Shown: positions 33,314 through 44,603 of the stretch, piece after piece
Layout: each line of letters begins with the position of its first letter
How positions within the stretch are numbered: the stretch's first letter is position 1
Assembly: GCA_023375675.1 (NCBI GenBank)
Contig: JALQBC010000016.1
Location: 682,001-746,000 of the forward strand
Direction of reading: 5' to 3'
From: Cytospora piceicola
Taxonomy: Eukaryota; Ascomycota; Sordariomycetes; Diaporthales; Cytosporaceae
DNA length: 64,000 nucleotides
The notes under the pieces: model-generated
Databases searched by the model: none
Told to the model about the DNA's origin: nothing
Seen by the model: only the letters and a program-made list of their open reading frames with translations
Program-made: the position numbers and the translations under genes

Positions 33314-35107
33314 ATGCCTCACAATGAACGACAAACCGAGATCCTCACCAAGCGGGACGACACCGTCGCCAGGAACAGGAACGAAGATGGCTTCCCCACC
33401 TACCAACTCACCATTCTCGCCATTTGTCGCTTCTCGGAACCGATTGCTTTCAATTCCATTCTCGCATACACTTACGTGATGGTGCAAGACCTCAACGGCA
33501 CTGACGTCAACGCATCCTTCTATGCAGGTCTTCTCGTGTCCGCCTATGCTGTGGCCGAGGCCATGACGGCCATGATCTGGGGCGCTGTGTCCGATCGCTA
33601 CGGCAGGAAACCCGTTGTCCTCTTTGGACTCTGCGGCGTGGCAATCAGCAGTCTGCTCTTTGGGCTTGCCAAGTCGTACTGGGTTGCCCTTCTCGCGAGG
33701 TTCGTGGGCGGAAGTCTGAATGGGAACGTCTCTGTGATGCAGACGATGGTGGCGGAGATGGTGAAGAGGCCGGAGCACGAGCCGAGGGCGTATGCTGTCC
33801 AGCCGTTTGTCTGGTTCTTGGGTTCCATCATCGGCAGTGCCATGGGTGGGTTTCTTGCTCAGCCGGCCAAGTTCTATCCGGATATCTTCCCTGCCGATGG
33901 TCTCTTTGGGCGCTATCCCTATCTGCTGCCGAACCTGGTAGCCATGGCTGTGATCGTCATCGCCGTCGTGCAGGGGGTTCTCTTCCTGGACGAGACAAAC
34001 CCTCGATTCAGCAAGACTGGAGATGGGAGTAAGCGCCTGCATGGTCATGTTGAACGCGAGGACCAAAACAACGAGGATGAGGATGAGAACACGCCTCTCA
34101 TTCGGACCGCCAGCCAACCCAGGTCCATCTTGGAAGAAATCCGCCACGCAGGCCCATTCATAGCAGAGGAAGGGCTTCCCACAACAACAGACCAGCGCTT
34201 CGACCTCAGGCACAATTCATTTGGAACGATGCACTCTATCAGCGTGCGGCCGGATCTTCACGACATACACAACCGCCCGCCGCCATCCCCTTCGCCAACT
34301 CCAGAAAATGAGAAAACAATCAACTTCGCCGTCATAATGCTCATTATATCCCTCGTCATCGTCGCCTTCCATCAAATGGCATTCGGGGCTATCCTACCTA
34401 TTTATCTTCTCGATGAACCTTCGTACAACTCCACTACGGCTCACCACCCGCATCTGGATCTTACTGGTGGCATGGGGTTCAGTCTACATGATGTTGGCGT
34501 GTATCTAGCTGTGAACGGATTCATTGCCCTGTTCATCCAGGGTGTCATCTTCCCGGTCTTTGTCGAACGAACCGGCGTGTGGCTTGCTGTCATGATACCG
34601 ACCATCCTGTATCCGTTGTGCTATATCGTCATGCCGTTCTTGTCACTCCTTCGTCCTGTCGGGAGCACTGATCAGCCTGACTCTTGGCTGCTTTCGGGAG
34701 GGCTTTACGCGAGTTTGTTCTTGCAAAATTTCTTTGGAATCATACTCACTCCCTGTGCGTTGATCCTACTGAAGAATGCGTGTCCGTCACCGCTAGTGCT
34801 GGGCAAGGTGAACGGCATCGCTATGAGTGCGGTCTGTGGAGCAAGAACAGTGAGTTCGCCGCTGGTTGGCGTCTTCTACGATAGCGGTGGAAGTGCTGCC
34901 GCTTGGGGAGGCTGTTTTGTTGTGGCTGTCCTGGGAGCCATCCAGTTTTGGTGGATTCCGAAGGAGAGGGTCGTGGCAGGGGTGCCTGAGATCCACGTCG
35001 AGAGTGCGTTTGTTGAGCATCACGAGCATAACGGTCCTGAAGCGGATGAGAGCGCCGTCGTTGACGAAGAAGATGAAGTAGACGAAGAGGGCAATGGCCG
35101 TACATAA
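33314..35107 (+). CDS. MFS transporter, YCR023c/ZIF-like subfamily
   Basis: This is a major-facilitator membrane carrier like the yeast YCR023c and plant ZIF/ZIFL proteins; the substrate is unknown. It is a single-exon gene. The first usable ATG in frame is 33314 (MPHNERQTEI); the frame itself opens further upstream but without an ATG. The product is 597 aa. Landmarks are PTYQLTILAICRFSEPIAFNSI in helix 1, GAVSDRYGRKPVVLFGL (MFS motif A) and RFVGGSLNGNVSVMQTM. A long hydrophilic central loop (about residues 240-335) is followed by a second set of six hydrophobic segments with PLCYIVMPFLS and TVSSPLVGVFYD. The C-terminal tail is acidic (DEEDEVDEEG). No breaks are seen. Confidence 0.87.
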   Translation: MPHNERQTEILTKRDDTVARNRNEDGFPTYQLTILAICRFSEPIAFNSILAYTYVMVQDLNGTDVNASFYAGLLVSAYAVAEAMTAMIWGAVSDRYGRKPVVLFGLCGVAISSLLFGLAKSYWVALLARFVGGSLNGNVSVMQTMVAEMVKRPEHEPRAYAVQPFVWFLGSIIGSAMGGFLAQPAKFYPDIFPADGLFGRYPYLLPNLVAMAVIVIAVVQGVLFLDETNPRFSKTGDGSKRLHGHVEREDQNNEDEDENTPLIRTASQPRSILEEIRHAGPFIAEEGLPTTTDQRFDLRHNSFGTMHSISVRPDLHDIHNRPPPSPSPTPENEKTINFAVIMLIISLVIVAFHQMAFGAILPIYLLDEPSYNSTTAHHPHLDLTGGMGFSLHDVGVYLAVNGFIALFIQGVIFPVFVERTGVWLAVMIPTILYPLCYIVMPFLSLLRPVGSTDQPDSWLLSGGLYASLFLQNFFGIILTPCALILLKNACPSPLVLGKVNGIAMSAVCGARTVSSPLVGVFYDSGGSAAAWGGCFVVAVLGAIQFWWIPKERVVAGVPEIHVESAFVEHHEHNGPEADESAVVDEEDEVDEEGNGRT

Positions 35108-35455
35108 CAATGGTCGACTGGTGGGTCTGTTCAATGTTTCTGTCAGGGATATTGGGAATTCGTTTTACTGTTCATATATTTGCATGTGCTTCTGCGTGTG
35201 TGATATAATATGAATGAGACATACATAGCATTACTTGAGTAGATAAATGCATTATACTCTTTATTATACCAATGAGAGAATTCGACAATATAACCTTCGC
35301 GCCCTCTTCCCATTCCAGAGGAAATCTTGATCCCACCGTCTCACATGATTTCCGAAGATCAATGCCCATATTTCTCTGATGGCGCAGACTTTCAGCCCTC
35401 TAAAATCCATAATACAGACGGGCTAAGACGGACTTAGCTAGCAAGTATGTACTTC
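35108..35455. other. convergent spacer
   Basis: A 348-bp 3'-to-3' spacer. No gene or repeat is seen. Confidence 0.45.
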
Positions 35456-36696
35456 CTAGGTAATCGCCTGAACTGCCAACTGCCCACAATTAGAATTGCT
35501 AAAGGTGTAGGTATTGGTAGTGTCGCCCGCCTCGTACTCTGCAATGCCAGCCACTGCAGTCGCGACGCATACGGGATTGGCAGCTGCGTCGAGGAAGTAA
35601 GCACAGCTCCCACCGACCGTGGTTATGGTGTAAGCCGAAGCCTGGCAAACAGCCCCCATCAAGAAACACTTCTCACAGCAGTCGGTCCCGTCTGTGCCAG
35701 CTGAGATTCCGAGGTTCCCGTTGAACTGGGCGTCAGCCCAAGCTACGGTGGGACTAAAGTAGGGGATCACGTTGTTGGCCGCGCAGACCTGGTAGGCTGT
35801 GGCGTGTGGTGCGACTGAACCAGTGAGCGTGTTGGTTACCGTGACGACGGCGGTTGCGAGTGCGGTCTGTGGACATATAGTGGAGAGTTAGCTGAGATCT
35901 CTCATGTTTGTGGAGCAGAGCAAATGTTGAGGTAGAGAAAGAGATAGGGCACCAAGAGATACTATGATGGGGGGGGGGGGTGGATTGCTTACACCGCTGG
36001 CCACAATGACAGTACTTGTCACGGGGTCCCCGCCCACAATGATCTGTGTGGTGGTTATAACCGACTCGGTGTGGACAATGCAGTTGATTTCGTAGGGGTA
36101 GCAGTTGTCGTAGAATCTGCAATCCAACTTGCGCGACAAACCATTGATCCTCGAGTTCTTCTTCTTCGGCGCAGCGGTGACCTGAGGATCAACGGCAGCA
36201 GCTAGGAATGCACCACCACCGGCTGCAACAACTATACTGGCCAGTGGCGTGAACCCAGCAGATGCTGGAACAGTCGTAGTACCATTACCAGTCTCAAGCG
36301 TTGTTGAGGTCGTAGCCGTGAAAGTGGTGGTTAGCCCAGGCTGCCCAGTCGCCGTTATAGTCACGACGGGTGCTGTTCACTAGGTGTCAGTCTCCCATAT
36401 ATCTATCTCTCTCGTTGACGTTCAGAAGGAGGCGGTAGCTCGTACGTACCGGACGTCATGGTAAGAATCGAGGTAGACTCTCGAACGTAGGTCTCGTAGT
36501 ACGTAGGAACATAGTCCCTGTACCCGTCCTCCCAGATCGTGTAGCACTCGGTGCGATTCCGACGAGGATCAGGGAATCCCGGAGCAACCCCCGAAGGAAA
36601 TACTGGAGGAGGCGGGGGAGGAGGCTGAGGAGCGGCCGCTGCGCTGGCAATGGACACCAGCACGGCTCCCACGATGAAGTGTTCGAGAAAGAACAT
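35456..36696 (-). CDS. secreted cysteine-containing protein of unknown function
   Basis: I do not recognise a named family. Three exons join cleanly: 36696-36450, 36372-35993 and 35866-35456. The introns are 77 bp (GTACGT...GAACAG) and 126 bp (GTAAGC...CCACAG); the second contains a 12-base homopolymer of G on the plus strand. The 345-aa product starts with a clear signal peptide (MFFLEHFIVGAVLVSIASAAAA), then a run of prolines, a Thr/Ser-rich middle likely to be O-glycosylated, and a cysteine-rich C-terminal part (CCEKCFLMGAVCQ) that looks like an apple/PAN-type or related adhesive module. It is probably extracellular or wall-linked. There is no obvious GPI signal or long C-terminal hydrophobic tail. 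Confidence 0.72.
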
Positions 36697-37810
36697 TGCT
36701 GTGACTGGATTCACGATCAAGTCTCGGAAAGGTGGAAGATCCGAAAGAAGATGCAGAAAGTAAGGACACATACAGTACCTAAGTAGGTTTATGATTTTGT
36801 TCTCCTCAGAGGAGTAACTACCCCCCCCCCTCCCTCTTCGTACTTGAGCGCTCATATGATGTAGCCGATGTCATTGCCGACAAGATCACGATCGACGCGT
36901 TCGGGGGTTGCGACTAGCGTGTTGAGAGGCCTGTGCAGACGCTGTTGGATTTCGACTTCACTATCGTCACCGATGGCATCGCCGTCAGGCCTCGATTGCG
37001 TCCTGATTTGCGGATGGCTGGGACTAGTAATGTCTCAAGAACCGTGGGAACCGGAGATTGCCATATACGTTGTTGAGTCTCGACGACTTCATCCTCGTAT
37101 CGGACATCACGGACTGTGTGTTAGTTCCAAGGGGCTACTTGTCCAAACCTTTTGATCAGGGGGCGATGGGGGGCGATATGATGTCAGTGAAGCTATTGGG
37201 ACTGGGTTATTGGGCTATAGATGCGTTTTGACCTCGAGTAGAGCCTAAGAAAGATCATATTTCTGCGCACCGGGCAGCCCACCAGATCAAGGCGAACTGG
37301 TCTGGTTGGGGCCGAGCTCAAAGCTTTAAGGACTGTCGAATCAGAGCCGATATACTGCATGGCTATTTGGTATTGTTATTGTCATCAGAACTCCATCACT
37401 GGCTGACATCGATGTCACGGTCGGTCAGGAGAGTACGGTATAATACACGCCCCCCGTTGGAAGGCATGAATCGGGTGGCGATGGCGACGCGCCTCGGAAA
37501 CCAGGATCTCATCACAATTTGATGGCCTTAATAAAAAGAGACGGGCATGACTAAAACCCGAGCAGCCAGAAGAATACTCCCAGAGACATGTCCTGTGATT
37601 ATTGCATACCGATGTGTGTAAGCCAGTGTACCATGACGATAATGATGACGATGACGCGGATGAAGTCGGCAGTGATTTCGGAGAGAGACTGATCTACTCA
37701 TCGTAAAATCCACGACTCACTCCGTCCCTTTCCCCTCGTACATCAATGGCCAAGATGATCTACGTACGTGACAGATAATGAGTGACAGGTTATGACGTTT
37801 CGTGCTGTCT
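36697..37810. other. intergenic region
   Basis: About 1.1 kb with no supportable gene. One plus-strand frame (36857-37075) is open except for one stop and may be a degraded exon, but I cannot name it. Confidence 0.4.
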
Positions 37811-39363
37811 TCAACCTGCCAAACGCTTCTGTCTCCATAGCATGCCTTTCCTTCTGCTAACCACTACCGAGACAAAGCCACTTACACCCACAAACAGGGA
37901 AAAGATGGTGAAGTACCATCCCCTCCCAACAGCCTTGACAAGCGGGTCCAGAACCGCTGCAGATGCCGCACTGAGACCACACCGCACAACCTGGCCAGAT
38001 GCATAGGAGGTGCTTGAGTTGTTGGGAAAGACGTCGACCAGCAAAGCGCTCGCCGTGTGACTGAGTAGAGTGGATAGCGCACAGATGAAGAACTACATCA
38101 CCAGCGGCACAGCTGGATGAACGCGGTACAACACAGCCCTCCCGTAACCCGTCACCAACCCTACTTCGAAGGCCACAAAGAAAGTGACGTGTCGGTACCT
38201 GGCGGCCTCGATTGGGAAGGTATTGAGGTCGTCAACCTTGTTCCGATCGAAGGTGATGTTGTTCTGCTTCGCAACCTTGGCGAAGTTCCTATCGACCAAC
38301 TTACCGGCTACTATGCCACCGAAAGTCATGCCAGAAGGCCAGGGAGGAAGGTCAAGCCTACTTTCAGGTCATTGTAGTGGTAGATATCTGCGTATATCAC
38401 AGATATTGCAACTTGGAGGGTCTAAAATACCGAACAAGACGTGGCAAGCATCCAGAGATTTGCGGCCGCATCTGGATAAAGAAGAATCCTCAGAGAATGG
38501 AGGGCCCTCACAATTGTCCACTTTGGACGTTGGTGTCGGGTCCTGAAAAATTGCTGTTGGTCTGTCTGCTTAACTCCGCCGTGCTGGAACGGCCATCTGT
38601 TTGGTATCCAGTTTCGCCAAATCCCTTGAGCAGGTCTGGAACCGTTTCCCACAATGTTTCTCGCTGTCTCGGGTAGGGTGGCGCCGGCGAGAAGCAGACA
38701 AATCAGTGCCACGGCCAGCAAGGCTAGGGAAACCCAAGTGTATGCACCGGTACTTTGAGCTACAAGACCCCCAATAACAGGTCCGAGAGCATATATAGCA
38801 TTGCAGAATGAAAGCATGGGGCCGAGCATTTTCCCACGCCGTGATACCACCGCGACGTCGGGGACAATTCTGTAAGCAATAGCTGGCGTAGCTGAGCCCC
38901 CGATGCTCTGGAGTGCCCTCATGCCCAAGAGTAGTCCATAACTGCGGCTGTTCAAGGCAAGCACCAGACTCTCACAGGCGTAAATGGCGATCAAAGCCAG
39001 CAATACAGGACGTCGTCCGTAGCAATCGGCTAGGGACGCAAACAGCGGGGGAGAGACAGCTTGGCATACGGTGTAGAGCGTTACTGTGAGGTTGATGGCT
39101 TGGATGGAAACCGAAAAGTGCACACTGAGCATGGGTATGATGGGAAAGTAGATGGTCGCCGTCAGTGTTGATAAAATGGTTATGAAGCCAAGCATATAGG
39201 TGAGGTAAAGTCGGAGTGAATCCGAAAGGACTGTGTCGTCCTCGACTGGTGAGTCACCATCCGAGACGCCTGATAAGACTGCCTCTCCGTCGGGCAGGGT
39301 TGCATCAGTTTTCTCTGTTGCAATGATCAGCGCAGACATCTCGATGTTGGAGAGAATAGTCAT
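37811..39363 (-). pseudogene. MFS transporter pseudogene (DHA1/Qdr-like)
   Basis: The N-terminal half (39363-38425) is intact and typical: TLTATIYFPIIPML, LADCYGRRPVLLAL and RALQSIGGSATPAIAYR. It is then broken. An in-frame TAG at 38422-38424 stands where a codon is expected in SVF-x-TLQVAIS. A frameshift near 38333-38350 lies between GLTFLP and SGMTFGGIVAGK. A second in-frame TAG at 38093-38095 sits in PLVM-x-FFICAL. The frames before and after each lesion continue the same protein (DRNFAKVAKQ, LLVDVFPNNSSTSYASGQ) to a normal stop at 37811. Introns do not explain the lesions, because removing these parts would delete conserved helices. The second stop would be CAG-to-TAG, a C-to-T change compatible with RIP. 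Confidence 0.8.
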
Positions 39364-39905
39364 CCTCGCATTTGGTCGTGGTCAGACAAGAGGACTTTGA
39401 TATACTTAAGTACTTATATATGTCATATGCAACTATATGAGAGCGGGGAATAATCGGATCGAAGCTGTGATCCACGGTTCTTGCAAAAACCGGAAAGGTA
39501 CTTAGATACTTTATGAGTGTCACTGTGCGGTGTGTAATTACATGAAGAGACTCTTCCTCGTAAATACAAAGATCATCAGCCGGCAATAGATACCTCTAAA
39601 CGAGATAAAAAATAATGATCCATGAGTAACTGCACAACTGGGAAGGATTGCATTGATTGCGTGACAGCGATCGCTGTGTACCAAGCATAGGATAGGAGTG
39701 AAGACATTTATCCACACAATCCTCGTGATGTTTACACCTCTGTACCACCTTCGTTTCAAATCCGGCGGGGGTGGACTGTACTTCGCCGGGGCCGTCTTCA
39801 ATCGGCTAATCGAGCAACACCATGTGAGAACTCCGACGAAAGCGCCATTCAAGGCCCCCTCACACACACAATAACATCGTTATCATGTCGTACTACTCTA
39901 CTATA
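39364..39905. other. intergenic region
   Basis: Lies upstream of the MFS pseudogene start and downstream of the fructosamine-kinase fragment. No gene is seen. Confidence 0.4.
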
Positions 39906-40420
39906 TCAAGCCCTCCCCCAGAAGAGGAGTGATTCGTGCGCCCGTGAGCGACGGATCAATATCGGGTCGTACCTGTCAATGCTCTCGATAGGAGCGTATT
40001 TCTCAATGAGACAACACATGTTATTGTAGGCGCTACACATAGCAGTTTAGCTGTTAGCTGGGAAACTGTAGACAAACATGCTCTGGCGTGGAACTGGTGA
40101 TGATGCTTACGTCCTCCGTAAAGGGGACCCAGAATGTCCAGCGGAATAGTTGATGGCGCCCTTCAGGCTGTAGAGTCTGTTGCGATCGTCAAACTCATCC
40201 ACTGGCTCCGCAGCAGGGTAGTTCCGGAGGTAGTCACGGGTGTATGCCTTGGATCGAGGTACAGAGCTGAACTCGCAGCGCCAATGGCCTAGTTCCATTT
40301 CGTTGTGGGCGAAGTATGAACCAACGTCAAAGAGGATACTGTCACCTATTACTCCATCGGGTCTATTCCACTTCTGACCCTCGGGATACCTTACATCACC
40401 AGAGACAAGCTGGTAAGTCG
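39906..40420 (-). pseudogene. fructosamine-kinase-like fragment, 5' truncated
   Basis: Fructosamine-3-kinase family proteins phosphorylate sugar adducts on proteins; fungal members share an aminoglycoside-kinase fold. Only the C-terminal half is here: LFDVGSYFAHNEMELGHWRCEF, then DYLRNYPAAEPVDEFDDRNRLYSLK and AGHSGSPLRRT. A normal 78-bp intron (40110-40033, GTAAGC...GTGTAG) leads to a last exon, AYNNMCCLIEKYAPIESIDRYD, ending TGA at 39906. The upstream end breaks at the catalytic loop, where the conserved HGD reads SGD (near 40400), and nothing of the N-terminal lobe is visible before the next gene relic. I therefore call it a truncated, non-functional copy. Confidence 0.7.
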
Positions 40421-40530
40421 GATAATTCTCAATTTTTAGATTTTCACATGAACTATACCAAATTGAGTGTCTCATCCCTAAATTGTTAGTACTACGCAAC
40501 TCTCCATTTCCACGGGTTGCTGGGCTAATT

Positions 40531-41196
40531 ATGGTTCGGCTCTTATGGACCTGGCGCCGCAGTACTCAAGGTCTATTCGTCCGCATACTACCTGCCTTGA
40601 TCTTTGCCGGACTATGCCTCTGCACAATCACTGTAGCCGGGGGTTTCTCATCATCCATGTCCTCTGATGCAGGAAATGAGGTGCTCCTTGATGGCAGTAC
40701 GTGTGGGATTGTTTATACTGGTACCGAAACGTCAGGAACGGGCTATTCTAGAAGAACTACATATATTACACAGACGATTAACAACGTCGCAGACTATGCA
40801 CAGGAGTGTTATTCTGTTAACGCGACAAGAATATTCGATTGTACTACGTTCGTTAAAGATCATCTCCCTGGGAAAGTGGACGAACGAGCCTGCTGTCCAT
40901 TCCAATGCGATATTTGTCGAAGCAACGACTGCAACATATTTTTAGATTCCGGATATCTCGACAGTCGCTAGGACTTGGGCGTAAATACGCCGGACGATCA
41001 ACGACTGTTGTTCCGAGCCACGGTGCAGTGTGCTCCGTTGGATGCAACAGGCTTTGCGAGGAATGTAAGCACGGCCTTGGACAACTACACCGAGTATCAC
41101 TACGGCCCAACTGTCGAGCAAACCAATTTCACTTGGCAAGTTGAGGACTTGGATGCCCCACTGCCCCCTCCTCCACCGTCGCAATTTCATACGTAA
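40531..41196 (+). pseudogene. relic of a fungal membrane/extracellular protein family
   Basis: Starts at ATG 40531 with a transmembrane segment (ILPALIFAGLCLCTITVAGGFSS). It runs to a TAG at 40969-40971, then continues in the same frame (LGVNTPDDQRLLFRATVQCAPL) to a TAA at 41194-41196. A possible GTAAGC donor starts at 41193. The pattern resembles a large lineage-specific fungal family of membrane-anchored proteins with 'GGFSS...G-EVLLDGS-CG' and 'R-DD-R-L-R-T-V-CAPL' blocks; I know no function for it. Normal members are much longer (several hundred residues, with more helices). Fainter matches in shifting frames reach about 41650, so this is probably a decayed 5' part. Confidence 0.5.
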
Positions 41197-41650
41197 GCGC
41201 TTCTGCACTAAAAGCTACGATACGGCGAACCTCCCGCCCCCCCAGAGCCGTGGCTGCGGGATACCTGATATCTCGACATCAACGGCCTTTGCAAGCAGGT
41301 TCCGGGGAAGAACAGCGTGAATGAGCTGCATTATACCTCATTACCGACAGGGGTCGCTTTTTGCATCCGACAACCTTCGGCATTCTTGCGTCGTGGAAGA
41401 TTGGTATTTCTGAGTCACGAGCGATGGATATGCACTTGGAAACTGCCTGGTACCGTACCCCGGAGGCCTGCATTGATTCGGCCTGGAGGAGAGAAGACGA
41501 GCAACGGCATCGAGAACTATTACTTTCTATCTGGGGACTGGGTTACAGGCGACGAGGCTCGCCTTTGTGTTGTGATGCCTGACGGTACTCTACTATGCCC
41601 GCGAAATGGGGATGTTGCCTCGGTGCAATGTGCCAAACTGCGGGGCTGAA

Positions 41651-42251
41651 GGACTTAGGTAGCTGAGTGAGATAGTCCGAATGATCCGATGTGTCATAAT
41701 GTCCCATGGTGGTGTTGCAAAATTCTATACATCGTAGGGCACCATACGTTCCACAGGTCTTCCGTTGAATTAACAAAGAACTCAAGATACCTGTAAAGCC
41801 TACTAGGTTTTCAAATCGAGATCCTGCAGCCCAGATACAAGCTGGAAAAGGAAGAACAAGGAGAAGAACAAAGGTAAACGATAGAAAAAGACCGGGTATG
41901 TATGCGGGTGATAAAAAAATGGGCGAATGACCACCACTCATTCTGTACTATTGGGTTCTTGTAAGATATGATTCATTTTGAATCACACTGAGTAAGAAAC
42001 GGTGTCACCATTGTGTGTGGTACAAGCCGAGTGGCGGAGTGGTGTGGCCCCGCTTTGCTGATGTCCCACGGGGTCTCTACGGCCTAATCAATCTTCGTGA
42101 AGGAGTAAGCAAGTCTACCGAGTGTATTCACTGACTGCTTATAAAGGCTGCCCTACCGCAGGCCTGCTCTGTCTTTTCCTGCCCAGACAGCATCCATAAC
42201 TATCTAATGAGCGAGCCTGGCAGTATTCCCTGCTTCGTAAAACAATTCATC
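41651..42251. other. intergenic region upstream of the GST gene
   Basis: About 0.6 kb with no gene beyond the relic to its left. It probably contains the GST promoter. An in-frame upstream ATG at 42207 could extend the GST by 15 residues. Confidence 0.4.
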
Positions 42252-43074
42252 ATGACGGCGCCAATCACGTTTTACGACATCGCCTCCAGCCCACCCATTC
42301 GTCCATTCGCTCCGAATCCATGCAAGGCAAGGTGTGTACATAAAGCAGTGAACTTCCTTCCCTTATTACTTTTGTTATGTCTAACGTGGCTGAACTTCCA
42401 GATATGCCCTGAACTTCAAGCGTTTCCACGGTAACCTAGACTACCAAACATCCTGGACTGAGCTCACCGAGGTCACTAAAGTCCGCCAGTCCCTCAATGT
42501 TGGCCCATGCCGTAAGCACGAAATCGACGGCAGTGACTTCTACACGCTGCCCGTCATTGTGGACCACTCCAAAGGACAGACAATCGGGGACTCCTTCGAC
42601 ATAGCGTTGTATCTGGACCAGACATATCACAGCTCACCACCATTATTTCCCCCAGCCACCGCTGCACTGCATCGTGTCTTCAACACACGTGTGGACAAAG
42701 TCTTTACAGATCATGTGGTGTTGGCGTGTCAGACTTTCCCATTCAACCCGGACACGGCGGCAGAATCAAAGGCGGAGTTCTGCAGGCGAGCGGGGACCAA
42801 GACGTGGGAAGAGTTGGGTATCTACGGGGAGCAGAGAAAGGCAATGCTGCAGAAGTTTGAGACTGAGCTGGGGGAGCTGGCGAGACTGTACCTGAAGACA
42901 GACGAAGGACCATTTCTGGAGGGCAGCACACCAATGTATGCGGACTTTATTGTTGGTGGGTGGTTGATATTTTGCAAGGAGTCGTTGCCGGAATGGCACA
43001 TCGTTCAAAAGTGGCAGGGTGGACACTGGGCCAGACTGCATGAAGCCCTGGAGAAGTATGCAAAGGCAGACTAG
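42252..43074 (+). CDS. glutathione S-transferase-like protein
   Basis: This is a cytosolic GST-fold protein that would conjugate or use glutathione; its class and substrate are unclear. The start is placed at ATG 42252 (MTAPITFYDIASSPPIRPFAPN), a typical fungal GST N-terminus. Exon 1 (42252-42331) and exon 2 (42402-43074) are joined over a 70-bp intron (GTGTGT...TTCCAG), which restores NPCKARYALNFKRF. The thioredoxin-like domain includes LPVIVDHSKGQTIGDSFDIALYLDQ (the cis-Pro and SxxIxxYL region), followed by the alpha-helical C-terminal domain with YADFIVGGWLIF. The product is 250 aa. Its neighbour is an SDR on the same strand, but nothing shows that they act together. Confidence 0.85.
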
Positions 43075-43553
43075 CTTTTGGGTTCGGGACGGCAATGGAC
43101 AGTCACAGTCCTGGAGACCTACACGGTGCGTGCATCTCTGTGTTCAGAATGATCAACCGATGATTTTTGTTCGATTGACTTATTCGTGTATGAGGTGCGA
43201 GTGTGAGTGTGGAAGTACCCACTGCGGTGGCAGTACGTTCGTATCGTTTGATGGTTACAGTAGTGGTGTGAATAACAATCACGTCGGGAGGCACGCGGAT
43301 GCAGTCATGACCTACTTATCAACAGGACCCACTGATTACCCCTGAGACCCCTGGAAGAACGAACTACATCCATGCTTCAAGCACCGGTACATTAATCACC
43401 GGACTTAGTCTTATCATAGCTTCCTCTCCTCGTTGAGAACCTCTCCCAAGACGAGTCATATTTTAACTATCGCTTCAGGGAGCAGTCGATCACCTCTATC
43501 AGTGTTGATTCATTTTGTAACTCCATATTCCATCCCTGATACTCTGGAGCATC
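43075..43553. other. intergenic region between GST and SDR
   Basis: Tandem-gene spacer of 479 bp. Nothing beyond presumed terminator and promoter sequence is seen. Confidence 0.45.
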
Positions 43554-44603
43554 ATGTCGAACACCATTATAGACTTCACACGTCTCTTCAGCGGTCTGTC
43601 GTATAATCGAGTCGTCGATATCAAGGACCAGTGGCTACCCCCGAAGCCAACATTCACAGAGGTCAACCTTTCCCGGCAGGATGGCCGCGTCTTCATCGTG
43701 ACCGGCGGAAACTCGGGCATTGGCCTGGCCCTCGTCAAATTCCTGTATCCCACAGGGGCGAAGATTTACCTGGCTTGCCGCTCTGAAGAACGCGCCAAGG
43801 CCGCGATCGAGGAGGTTATCGACGAGTACAAAACCGGCGACGATGCCCAGGCCGACCCGGGAGAGCTTGTTTATATGAATCTCGACCTCAACGACCTCCG
43901 TACCATCAAGGCCTCAGCCGCCTTTTTCACCCAGCGCGAAACCCGCCTTGATATCCTCTGGAACAACGCCGGGATCGCAGGGGTACCTAGTGGGACCAAA
44001 ACAACGCAGAACATCGAGGGTCACATCGGAGTGAACTGCGTCGGCCCCTTGCTTTTCACTCAGGAGCTGCTCCCGCAACTCCGTGCCGCCGCGAAGGCAT
44101 CGACTCCCGGCGCTACGAGGGTGATATGGACCTCGTCCATGATCGTCGAGCGCTTTGCACCGGAAGGCGGCATCGACTTATCTGAGCTCGATCGGATGCA
44201 TGCCGCGGGCACGGGCTCGGAGAATGCGTCGGTGGATTATGCCATAAGTAAGGCGGGCAACTGGTTTCTTGCTGCCGAGGGGGCGCGACGTTGGGGCTCT
44301 GACGGGATCGTGAGTGTGACACAGAATCCGGGCATGATCAACACTACTGTATGGAAGCATCAACCGAATTGGTTAATGGCAGCTCTCCAGCCAACCTTTC
44401 ACTCGGCAAAGATGGGTGCTTATACTATGATGTTTTCTGGTTTTTCTGAAGACGTTGGGTTGGACAAGAACGGGGTGTACATCCTGCCCTTCGGGAGGGT
44501 CCAGGAGAAGAATGTCAGAGGCGACATTGTGAAAGCGATTGAGGAGGGAAAGCCAAAGGAGTTCTGGGAATGGTGTGAAAGGATGTACGAACCTTACATT
44601 TGA
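43554..44603 (+). CDS. short-chain dehydrogenase/reductase
   Basis: This is an NAD(P)-dependent oxidoreductase of the classical/WW-oxidoreductase-like SDR group common in fungal metabolism; the substrate is unknown. It is a single exon of 349 aa from ATG 43554. The cofactor site TGGNSGIG is at residues 50-57, NNAG at 137-140, the catalytic serine region TSS near 193-195, and YAISK with Tyr229 and Lys233. A short leader (DFTRLFSGLSYNRVVDIKDQWLPPKP) precedes the Rossmann fold, as in many fungal members. All catalytic residues are intact. Confidence 0.9.
   Translation: MSNTIIDFTRLFSGLSYNRVVDIKDQWLPPKPTFTEVNLSRQDGRVFIVTGGNSGIGLALVKFLYPTGAKIYLACRSEERAKAAIEEVIDEYKTGDDAQADPGELVYMNLDLNDLRTIKASAAFFTQRETRLDILWNNAGIAGVPSGTKTTQNIEGHIGVNCVGPLLFTQELLPQLRAAAKASTPGATRVIWTSSMIVERFAPEGGIDLSELDRMHAAGTGSENASVDYAISKAGNWFLAAEGARRWGSDGIVSVTQNPGMINTTVWKHQPNWLMAALQPTFHSAKMGAYTMMFSGFSEDVGLDKNGVYILPFGRVQEKNVRGDIVKAIEEGKPKEFWEWCERMYEPYI

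Noticed and set aside
32936..34213. 425-aa minus-strand ORF opposite the YCR023c-like MFS gene
   Set aside because: It is antisense to a well-supported transporter gene, has no hydrophobic or family pattern of its own and shows the composition expected of a complementary-strand shadow.
36857..37075. plus-strand frame open except for one stop, with protein-like composition
   Set aside because: No family is recognised, and there is no start or splice signal that would make it a gene; perhaps a relic.
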